NCBI RefSeq assembly: GCF_026151205.1
Contig: NC_087078.1
Span: forward strand, 8,386,675 to 8,450,674
Reading direction: 5' to 3'
Origin: Bolinopsis microptera
Taxonomy: Eukaryota > Ctenophora > Tentaculata > Lobata > Bolinopsidae
Length of the DNA stretch: 64,000 nt
Within the stretch, counting starts at the first letter, position 1. Every line of letters begins with the position of its first letter. This document shows positions 1 through 9,532 of this stretch, in pieces. Position numbers and translations under genes: made by a program. The notes below the pieces were generated by a model. It searched no databases and had not been told where the DNA came from. It was given only the letters and a program-made list of their open reading frames with translations.

Positions 1-1790
1 ATGAATTGAACGAAATTAGAGATATAGCTGCATGCAACAGATGTTGGGAAAATCTTTTTAAAGAGTACAGTTTACTGCATTAAGGTATTTTTAAGAATCA
101 TTTTTGTTGGTAAGATCCTGTTTTATAATAATAATATGCTGATCTGAAGGCCATTAAAGCGTTTGAACCAGTCAAAAAAGTTTAAGTTGTATATCTTTTA
201 CAGTTTTTGGGAGAGTCGTGTTTAAGTTGATGCTGTGGTCAGTGGCGCAGTGACACGTATCCACCAAGTTTGCAGATGAGCGCATGGTTTGCTGAGTATT
301 TCTTTGCAAACCAAGAACCCTCTTACTCGCTGGCAATCCTAATGACTTCCATGCTAGTTCCAATACAACATGTGGTCAGCAATAGCAGCAAATCTGGGGA
401 AACTTTGAAATACACCAATTTGAAGCATTTAACCACCCCTTAAAAATCACAGATTATGAATTTTAGTAATCTGAATATTTACATAGGTCCAAAAATGTCA
501 TAGCTTCGTGATAGTGCAACGAAATAAATCCCAGAACATTTTGGTGCTGAGTTAGGTGGTTAAGTAGTCGAAATATGACTGATTTGTTAGTGGACATTTT
601 TTTGTACTTCTAACACTCAAACCCTTACTACACTGAAGATATGAGTGTTACAGTTAAAATTGATGGTCATTATTGAACAGAAACGGTTCATTGACACATA
701 GTTGAAGAAAGAAATTAAAAAGGTTAATAAATGTGGTCTGTGGAGTGGTTTATATGTGTTTATGTTACAGTGTATGCGTGCGCGCGCGCGCGCGTACTTA
801 ACCATCTGTAGGCCAACATATTTAGTTTATGCTTAATTTCTTTATATATTATGTCACCACTAGAGTGCCCAATACTTTTAGTGAAGGTGTAATGTAAAAC
901 GGTTAACCACCAACTGTGGTATATCAAAAAACCCCAAAAGTGTATGCGTGCGCGCGCGCGCGCGCGTACTTAACCACCTGTAATGGCACAGCATTGAGAT
1001 ATCACCATAATTCCAAAAGCAGAGTACACCATCCAGGTGCCCAAAACTTTTGGCTATGGTCCCAATACCATAAAACCTTAGATGTGGCCATAATGTGGTT
1101 AAAACATGTTGATTTTGGACCTTCGGTCAACAGAAGCCATCACAAATTAACCATTATTCAGCACAATCTGACCTTTTGGTGACTTATTTTGTTTTGATAT
1201 TTGATTATGAGAGATAGCTGAAGGATAATAAGTGATTTTAAAGATAATGCAACAAAATGTGTGGCCGTATAGCGGTTAAAACGACCAAAAACACTGATTT
1301 TGGTCAATTTTAGACCTTTATTAACCATGATGGACGCAACATAGGACTCAGCAATGTTTCTGGTCATATAAATGAGCAGGTAGTTATATCTAGATAATGT
1401 AGCATGGCCAGCTATAGCTTTACAAAGCTAATATGTGCTCTAAAAATGGTTAATTAGTGCAAATATAGGGTATTTTCGAGACATTTTAACCACCTTAGCT
1501 GCACATTGATCGGAATGCATGAACTTGGGGTCAATTATGCATTTGCAAACAAATATACACTCATTTGGATAGCAAACCATTATCTGAAGTTCATATTGTG
1601 GTTAATTTTCACTTTAATAGATGCCTTGTTCAACAGCCTAGCAAGTAATATAGCCCTTTTAACCACTTTTATGACAACATTTCTTGATTTTTTTTTAAAT
1701 TTGAAAATTCAATTAATCATTATATATATAAATCAAGCGTTACATTTCAGCCATGCAAAATTACAATGACATATTTTGATATACTAAATG
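1..1790. repeat. TTAACCAC-rich repeat region, left part
   Basis: No gene is seen. The octamer TTAACCAC or close variants recurs in both orientations every 50-150 bp (near 429, 557, 796, 903, 968, 1094, 1146, 1275, 1320, 1446, 1484, 1600, 1658). The same pattern resumes at 11.58-12.06 kb, beyond the LINE. I infer one element or repeat-rich locus split by the LINE insertion. Dense short motifs in both orientations resemble subterminal transposase-binding repeats of DNA transposons, but no terminal inverted repeat was found. Confidence 0.5.
768..981. repeat. Duplicated segment with (CG)n runs
   Basis: The string GTGTATGCGTGCG followed by a CG dinucleotide run and TACTTAACCA occurs at 768-812 and again at 938-981, about 170 bp apart. 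The runs are alternating purine-pyrimidine, about 16-20 bp long. No coding role is visible. Confidence 0.7.
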
Positions 1791-2108
1791 GTAAATGGTA
1801 CTGCAATATAAGTTGCTTAATGTTTGGCCGGATGACAACTAACGAGAAAAATAAACTTGATTATATAATAATTAATTCGGCTGAACCAACACATAGCAAG
1901 AGCCACATTAACGTTGGGGCCGTCTACCAAATTTGAATGACAAACATTAACAAGAAATCAAACATATCATAAATAATTATAAGGATTTTGTTCATTACAA
2001 TTCCGTCACAACTGATAAGAAAAAAGAAAAGGACAAGCAGATAGGAAATTGGACGGACAGAATTGTAACCAACAAAAACAAATTTCTGAGACTCATAAGA
2101 CTGATGAG

Positions 2109-2725
2109 CTAATCTGGCCAGACTGTATCGGCAGCCCAGAGGTACTTGATCAGTTTGGCCTTAAAAGTAGAAATCCGCTCTGACTGCCGGATACATACTG
2201 GTAGACTATTCCATTTCAGCATAGATCTATGAAAAAAGCTATTTCGGAAGGCGTCCGAGCAGGGCACAGTGGTACTCATGTAAGTTGAAGTATCCGACAT
2301 ATCAATTATTTGAGCATTGTGCCTAGTGTATCGGGTGCCCTCTGGACGGCATAGGACTATATATATGTAGGGAGCGAAACTGGAATTATGCTATTCACTA
2401 TTTTATAGAAGGTCATAAGATCGTTATAAATAAACTTCTGTTTAACAGGGAGAATATTTAGTTTCTTTTGCTCTGTAGCAAGTTTATCGTCATTATAACT
2501 GGAGTAAGGTTCACCATTGATCCATTTAATAGCCCTCTTTTGGATAGCAACAAACTGTTGAAGATGAGTTGCAGATTGAGGGGACCATATGACAGAACAA
2601 TGTTCAAATATAGACCTAATTAACGCTAAATAGAACGATCTTTTCTGCCTTTTATCAGTAGTGAAATGACATGTTCTCTTAAGTAGTCCAAGTCTAGAGG
2701 TAGCTTTGGAAACAAGCGCTTTACA
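2109..2725 (-). pseudogene. LINE ORF2, separated C-terminal part
   Basis: Continues ORF2 beyond the DNA transposon. From 2725 downward the frame reads the LINE C-terminal domain (LVSKATSRLGLLKR, then RSIFEHCSVIWSPQS, then ILPVKQKFIYNDLMTFYK). It stops near 2357; a second frame at 2300-2109 holds the terminal block (FFHRSMLKWNSLPVCIR). A frameshift or stop near 2345 therefore also damages the end of the protein. The 3' untranslated region runs on to about 1800. Confidence 0.8.
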
Positions 2726-2746
2726 AGGCATCATGTAGCCTCCAGG

Positions 2747-2910
2747 CTCGACAAACCCCGACAAACCCCGACGCACCCCGACGCACCCCGACGCACCCCG
2801 ACAAACCCCGACATATCCTGACAAACCCCGACAAACCCCGACAGACCCCGACATATTCCGACAGACCCCGACAAACCCCGACAGACCCCGACATATCCCG
2901 ACGTGTCGAG
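2747..2910. repeat. 10-bp minisatellite CCCCGACAAA, left subterminal
   Basis: About 14-15 tandem units of CCCCGAC followed by AAA, GCA, AGA or ATA, ending in CGACGTGTCGAG. It lies just inside the left TIR of the 3.7-kb transposon. Reverse-strand frames spell GFVGVCRGLS repeats; these are repeat artefacts, not a protein. Confidence 0.9.
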
Positions 2911-3004
2911 ATATGTCAGGGTATGTCGGATTATGTCAGTTTGCCCAATAATTTCGGTATCAAATTGACGAAAATAATACTCTGGAGCTCTCATAACGAG
3001 GTAA

Positions 3005-3343
3005 TTTAAGTGGGTATAAATATGTCGTCAGTCCTTCCTTCCTTCCGTTAGTTACCATGACAACTAGCGCGCAGTGCAGCGCGCGAGTATTGCTTGCGGA
3101 TATTTAATGTATATATAGCTAGCATGTCAATGAATGCGCGGCGCGAGTGTATTTTAATGTATGCTATGTTATGTACAGTATTAGGTAATAAGCCCAATTT
3201 GTACATGGCATGCGTAGTATAATGTACTCTGTGTATATTATTATTATGAAGTGAGCTGATTAGAGCTTATATTTATAGTTATAGTGAATGGAAATCTAGC
3301 GTCCGCCAAAACGAAACAACGGGCGCAATTCTTGTTAAAACTG
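3005..3343. repeat. Repeat module shared with PRRC2 intron 5
   Basis: A stretch of about 330 bp, from GTCGTC and CTTCC-rich sequence to GGGCGCAATTCTTGTTAAA, is closely matched at 25388-25690 in the same orientation. The shared right edge (CTAGCGTCCGCCAAAACG onwards) is nearly identical. It marks a second, partial copy of this transposon or of a module it carries. Confidence 0.8.
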
Positions 3344-3931
3344 TGCACTCAGTATAATAATAATCTAATACGCACTATGAAGCTATGAGCACGAGAGAAG
3401 AGTACAATACCGGACGGGACTGCAAGAGTGTGAGAAAGCAAGAGCGCAGCGCAAGAGACCAAAAGAGCAAGAGTGGGGGACAGTAAGAGCCACAGGATGA
3501 AAAGAAAGGAGTGTTGCGTCAGGCTTTGCTACGCCGCATCAGTTCACTTCCTTACCAATACTTGCCTAAATCCAATTCAATGAAACAAGCGATGCTGAAT
3601 AAAAACAATAAAATTTGTATCATGTATTTTTTAAAACATACATACATACGTATAAAAGTTGTTGAAAGTTTCAAAAGTATTACTAATACTAAGTAACTTT
3701 TAAAATGTACTTTACAAGGCATTATACAACTTAGAAGTACACATATCCCAAAGGCCAAAATATCATGCAATTTGTAAAATTTAAACAAATATTCTTAATT
3801 ATCATTGATAATTTTCTACATGTGTCGAACTGTAATATCTATTATATTGCATCACAATTATAATGATATCAAAATATGATAATTGGTAATGTACTGGCCA
3901 GTATATTAACATAGATCCGCTCATTACGTAC

Positions 3932-5392
3932 TCAATGTTTTTCATTCTCTCCTTGCGACTTATCATCGCCCTCCTTATCCATCTCTTTTTCAGTTTCACC
4001 TTCAATCTCCTTCTGAATAGCGTCTCCCTCAAGCTCCTTCTTCTTCCTACGCCTCTCCCTCTGCTTCTCCCTATCCTCCGCTGTCTCGTCCATGATCAGC
4101 ATTAGCATTTCGTCACTATAATGACCGCTTTCTCTCCAGTCCACAGGCCACCCAAGCTCAAGAGCCCTCTCATCGTCATCTATGAGCTGCTCAGCATCTT
4201 CTATCCTGGTCTTTACTGCTTCCTCCTCAGCCTCTTTCACCCTCCTATCCCATTCATCCTCTCTCGCCTTCTTCTCTTCTTCTGTCTCTTCCTTTCTCCC
4301 ACACTTAGGGGGGGGTCCAAGGGGAACTTTGGGGAGTTTTGGGGAACTTTTTTTTGGGGAACTTCAGGAAACCTGGGGGACTTTCCCAAAGTTCCCCAAA
4401 AAATTATCAATGAAACAAATAATTTTGGGGAATTTTGGGGAACTTTTTTTTGGGGAACTTCAGAAAGTTCCCCAAAATTTCCCAAAGTTCCCCAAAGTTC
4501 CCCAAAAAAATTATCATGCCAAAAAAATTATCATGCTGCAAGTATCAACAAGTAAGTTAAGATTATACCTTATAATAACATACATGTTAACATTAATGGG
4601 TATTAATGTATATTAGAGAAATTTTGAATAATTTTGAATAATTTTGAATAATTTTGGATAATTTTGAATAATTTTGGGGAATTTTGGGGAACTTTGGGGA
4701 GTTTTGGGGAACTTTTTTTTGGGGAACTTCAGAAATCTTGGGGGACTTTCCCAAAGTTCCCCAAAGTTCCCCTTGGACCCCCCCCCCCCACTTACTACAA
4801 TTCTTCTGGCACCTGGTGTACCAAGGGCACCCATGATCTGCAGCGAGGCTTGTAAGAAGCTTACTAAAACTAAGTGTTCCCCATTGAGTTCCTCATTACA
4901 CCTAGGATGCCATACAATATTCGTTTTCCATTTTCTCATTAAACTTTCTACACGGCGGGATTTTCTCTTTACCTTAGAAACACGTACAACTTTAACGAGG
5001 AGACTAGAGCCTGCTTTAAGCTGGCAGTAAAGCAGCTCAACTCCCTCTAGGGTGACATCAGATTCATTCCCACAATCATGTATTTCCGTGGGGACAGGCA
5101 GACCTTGTTCATCTTTTAAGTTGAACTCTACAGTGAACTCATCACTCTCCTTTAGCTTGTAGATTTTTCTGATTTTAGTGCAAAACTCTCCTAAATGAGC
5201 CTTGCTTATACGGAAGGGAGAGGCCAGGCTGTCTTCAGTCTTAATTCTGTAAACCTTCTGATCAGGCTGCTCATCTAGTGATTTGAAGGTATTGCCTGTG
5301 TGAGCGTCACTGAAGTCAATACTGTTAGACACGACAGACACAACATGCTCTGACCCTGATGCAGATTCCTCTGATTCTAGCGCTGCTATCAT
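3932..5392 (-). pseudogene. Hypothetical ORF inside the transposon, broken by the foldback element
   Basis: Not recognised. An upstream frame (5392 to about 4795) codes for a serine/acidic N-terminus followed by a folded-looking part (VYRIKTEDSL, FTVEFNLKDE, VKVVRVSKVKRKSRR). Past the 481-bp foldback element, 4300-3932 codes for a highly charged Glu/Lys segment (LIDDDERALELGWPVDWRES, then REKQRERRRKKKELEG). The insert plus its TSD (487 bp) changes the frame. Even without the insert, the two parts need a shift or splice to join. It could be cargo captured by the transposon or a remnant of its own gene. Confidence 0.4.
4308..4788. mobile_element. 481-bp foldback element with GGGGAACTTT repeats and 6-bp TSD
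   Basis: The ends are inverted: a G run then TCCAAGGGGAACTTTGGGG on the left, and the complement ending in a C run on the right. The flanking duplication is CACTTA (4302-4307 and 4789-4794). The interior is made of GGGGAACTTT-like units of about 10 bp in both orientations, plus a short AATTTTGAAT tandem near 4620-4680. It sits within the hypothetical ORF of the 3.7-kb transposon, so it inserted later. Confidence 0.85.
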
Positions 5393-6240
5393 GTCTGAAT
5401 TATTTTGTTAGTAGAAAAATAATTTATATAATTAGAGGAGTTTAAAAGTTAACAACGCACTGGACATAAAACGATCGAATCGCCCGAAGTGAACATTCAC
5501 TAAGCACCGTTGATCGTCGTAATCAGAGAGCACGGTAAAGGAGTAAAGGGCGGGAAGGAGTGGAGATTGGACAGTTAAGACAAGTTTGGAACTTTTGGGA
5601 TCTATCGATCAAAAAATTTCAAAACAAAACTTACATAAAAATTATGAAACCTTACAAAACTCTCCAAATCAATCACAATGCCTTCTAAAGTACAATGAAT
5701 CAATGTCCAAAAAAGATCAATTCGAGAGAAATCTTAGTTCCCAAAACAAGAACTTGATGTTTTTAGAAATAAAATAACAATATTTCAGCATCAAAGTATC
5801 AAACAGTTCCCAGGTAATTTGACACTACTACATAATTCAATGTACTAAATAATTCAATATTTTAAAAACAACTTTAAAAACTTTATCAACTACTGCCTGA
5901 CGTGACTCGTGTGCCACATTGTACCAACTGTCGCTCTTCGTCCACGCTTTTTCGTCTACTTGGCGTAGGGCGCGGTAAGATTTTATGTAATCACGCGCGT
6001 ACTTATCGCGCGCTGTAGTGATACGTGCACATGGTCTTGTGGCTTCAAATGACCCCTGTAATCCATGTGCGGGGCAGGAGGGTCAAGCACTCTTTTTCTG
6101 AAATGAGCCTCCTGATCCATGTGTGGGGCAGGAGGGTCAAGCACTGTTTTTTTCAGGTTGACCCTCCTGCGCCATTATACTGCCATTGATCAATCTTCTT
6201 TAGGCAACTTCCAATCACTCTTCATCCATTATTAACGAAT
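5393..6240. other. Transposon interior without gene
   Basis: No coding region supported. At 6061-6102 and 6117-6158 a 42-bp segment (ATCCATGTG, GGGGCAGGAGGGTCAAGC) is duplicated with a 56-bp period. Confidence 0.5.
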
Positions 6241-6395
6241 CCCGATAAACCCTGACAAACCATGACAAACCCCGACAAACCCCGACAAACCCCGACAAAC
6301 CCCGACAAACCCCGACGCACCCCGACAAACCCCGACACACCCCGACAAACCCCGACAAACCCCGACAAAACCCCGACAAAACCCCGACGTGTCGA
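6241..6395. repeat. 10-bp minisatellite CCCCGACAAA, right subterminal
   Basis: Same unit and same orientation as the array at 2747-2910, again ending in CGACGTGTCGAG and followed by the TIR. It supplies the false C-terminal repeats of the interrupted LINE ORF2. Confidence 0.9.
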
Positions 6396-6437
6396 GGTGT
6401 GTCGTATCATGTCGGGCCCACCGGCTACATGATGCCT

Positions 6438-9338
6438 TTTACATTGTGCACCCCAATTAAACCTGGAGTTTATTGCGACTCCTAAATCTGACTGAGAGGG
6501 CACAAAGTCAATATCACTTCCAGAAAGTTTATAAAAGAAGGTATTGAATGGCAAGTTATCCAGCACGTTTCTTTGCAGGGACACAGAGAGGGCTTTGCAC
6601 TTTTGTGGGTGGAACTTCATTCGATTTCTCACTGACCAATCATATAATCTGTTGATGTCATTTTGGATTATGTGATGGTCAGGGTAACCAAGGATCTCCC
6701 TCCAAATTTTAGTGTCATCTGCATAAAGGGCGATATTGGTGCCTTCAGAGACACAGGAGAACATGTCATTTATAAATATTACAAACAATAAAGGGCCAAG
6801 TATAGAACCTTGAGGGACACCAGACCGAACTGGTAGAGAAGAAGACGTTTGGCCTCCTATCACTACTTGTTGTTGTCGCCCCTCAAGATAGGACTTAATA
6901 AATTTAAGCATTAGTCCATCGACATTAAAAATATTCTTTAATTTACTTAAAATGAGGTCATGCGAAACGCTATCAAAAGCTTTCGCAAAATCAAAATATA
7001 TTATATCAGTCCTGGACCTGTTATTCAATGCAAGTGCAAGATTGTCCGTGAAAGGTATCATTTGGGTTGTGCATGAACGTTCATTAACAAAACCGTGTTG
7101 TCGGTCATCCAACAGATCAGAACATGCAGCGTATAATGCAGTCTTTATGCACCTTTCAAAGACTTTCATTACAAGAGATGTTAACGAGATAGGCCTGTAG
7201 TTCTCAACCGAAGACTTATCGCCCTTTTTGTGCACTGGTACTACAAGTGCCAGCTTCCAATCAGGGGGTATGCATCCGCTCGAGAAAGACAGGTTAAATA
7301 AAACACTAAGTGGGTATGCAAGGCTTTGGGCACAGTTTTTGAGGACTCTCCCATGAATCCCATCAGGGCCAGGGGCCTTGTTAGGATTTAACTTTTTAAG
7401 AATCAACAGAACATCTTCTCTACTAAACACAAGACTTGAAAAACAATCATCACGAAAATCTATGTCAATGCCATAATCGCTCTCTTGAGAAAACTGCTCA
7501 TAAAAATATTCGTTAAAAAGGGCAGCTTGATCAGATGGATTGTTTCGAAAGCGATTATGATATTTGACAGTTTCAGGGATCCTGGTTGACTTTGATTTAG
7601 ATTTAACGTAGGTCCAGAATTTCTTGGAGATAAGAGCATCATCGGAGTCATCCTCAACACTGAGTCTCATTCTTTCGTCCATCAAATTTTTAAATTTTGT
7701 GCGAAATGCACGAAACTTTTGTTTATGAGACTCAGAGTTGCTCCCCTTATGCCTTATTCTCCATTTCTCCTTATTTCGTAGGAGACGATCACATTCGGAG
7801 TCATACCATGGGGGCTGGAACTGAGACTTAATGGTCTTTTTAGGGATCCATCGGTCACAGGCTGCACCGAGAACTCCTCTGAATCGACTCCAGGCAAGAT
7901 AAGGATCATTACACTCAAATACACTATCCCAATCGATGCTAAATAACTCAGAATTCAGGCCCCTAAAATTACCTTTACTATAATTAAAGATCTTTCTTTT
8001 AGGCTGCTTAATATACTTGGTCTTAATATCAATGTCAAATGTGATACAAAAGTGGTCGGACATACACATTTCGTTTTGATCTAAAACTTTAACATTCTTA
8101 ATAAGGTTTTGAATGTTAGTGAACACAAGATCTAAGGTGTTGCCTGACTTGTGAGTAGGGGAGCTAATAAGTTGTGTATGTCCGAGGTCATCAGTGAGAA
8201 AATTTACAAAGCTAGAATGTAGCTGGCAAGATGACTGACCATCTGGCCAGGAAATCGAAGCCAAATTAAAGTCACCTACCAGAATGTGCCTTTGCAATTT
8301 TCTGGCAGATGCTAAAGTAACAAAATGTTTCTTGAAAGATTCAAAATTATCTAAGCCAAGCGTTCCTACTCTATAAAATGTTGATATACAAAAGTTTCTT
8401 CCACACTGAGTCTTAATTATGATGGATAATAATTCAGCTTGAACACTAACTTTAGAGAACTTTAGACTCGAGATATCAATGTCTGTTCTATGGGCAATCA
8501 GAACACCACCACCGTTTTTTCTGAATTTCTTGGGCTGGGTTGCATCCACTGGATGCGATCTTAAGGATCGGTCAAGCCTAAATACTTTGTATTTGTCAGG
8601 GAGCACCTCATTACTGAGAATGGAATTTTTCAGCCATGTCTCGTTTAGAATAATGATGTGAGGCTTATGTTTGTAGATATAACCATGGAATTCATGTATC
8701 TTGGTCATATTTAGTGGTGGTGTTCCTGATGCTAAATCGCGTGTATTTAGGAAACCATGGACATTATTGTAAACAACGGATAAATTTGGTCCAGGGTTCA
8801 GTAAGGAACAATTACAAATTACTATCAGGGAAATATTAAGGAGAGATAGAAAAACCAGACCACACCTAGACATGACCCCAAGCCAGCTGCTGGTTATACC
8901 GAAAAGTAACTTAACAGTCTGTTTCGGTGACATGGTAGGTGACAGTTCGGTTTTTGTGGTAGATAGCAATTTTATAGAAATTGCAGCTAAGGCTGTCCCA
9001 ATGCCCCCCTCCCCCCTATACACAAGTTTAAAGTGTCTGAGAAAAATGGTACAAAATATTACCATAAAGTAAAGATTTATGGATGACCTCAAACATGGTA
9101 CAGAGTGTATTTTAGGTTGTAGGGGAGCACCAGGGAGTGTATAATTAGCATCGATAGTCAAAGAAAATATATACAAAATAACATAAAAATAAAATATACC
9201 CAATAGAGCACATAACATATGACGAGACAGAAGACAGGACAACAAATTTTCCCCGTTACCTCTATTACTTTTACTGATGATAACATACCTAGAAAACATA
9301 CCAGTTGCAACACGGTGTTGTTGAGCCGATATTCCCAT
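6438..9338 (-). pseudogene. LINE ORF2, N-terminal part: APE endonuclease and most of the reverse transcriptase
   Basis: Open from 9338 for 967 codons up to the transposon insertion. The true start may be a later Met near residue 156, because the first 150 residues are hydrophobic and unlike known domains. An NPGP motif lies at 181-184. The APE-like endonuclease follows: NETWL (about 232), LVGDFNL (about 354), SDHFCITFD (about 437). The RT has KAPGPDG, YRPISLTS, FDFAKAFDSV, GVPQGSILGP and the catalytic YADD near 872. These motifs place it in the CR1/L2/Rex1 group. The frame then runs into the transposon's terminal minisatellite and ends at 6222, so the RT thumb and C-terminus are lost from this ORF; they lie at 2109-2725. 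Confidence 0.88.
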
Positions 9339-9532
9339 GGAACTTTAAGGTATATTATTAACAGAATTGTGTCTCGCCGTTGTGTTTTGTTAGGTATTGT
9401 GCTATAATATGAAGTAACATACATTATGCTATCACTTCGTTTGAATACATATAAATAACATCCAAATGATCAGATCCAATAGGATACTGATGCAGACAAT
9501 GAAAAATTTAAATATTGAATTGAATTACCACA

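Larger units (their letters stand above)
2726..6437. mobile_element. 3.7-kb DNA transposon with TIRs, 6-bp TSD and terminal minisatellites
   Basis: The left end begins AGGCATCATGTAGCC and the right end is its reverse complement. Similarity weakens but continues inward (GGC-T/C-CGACA). The flanking duplication is TTTACA at 2720-2725 and 6438-6443, exactly between the two halves of the LINE reverse transcriptase. Both ends carry tandem CCCCGACAAA-type units just inside the TIRs, in the same orientation. The interior has a module repeated elsewhere (3005-3343), a broken hypothetical ORF, a nested foldback element, and a 56-bp tandem duplication (6061-6160). No DDE transposase was recognised, so it is probably non-autonomous. 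A 6-bp TSD would suit IS3EU- or Dada-like transposons, but the superfamily is unproven. Confidence 0.85.

Noticed and set aside
2357-2994. Open frames with GFVGVCRGLSG-type peptide repeats
   Set aside because: They are translations of the 10-bp minisatellite, fused by chance to the LINE C-terminus in one frame.
4830-4860. A 27-bp intron (GTAAGC...CTGCAG) in the transposon's hypothetical ORF
   Set aside because: Too short for a metazoan spliceosomal intron, and its removal does not fix the reading frame.
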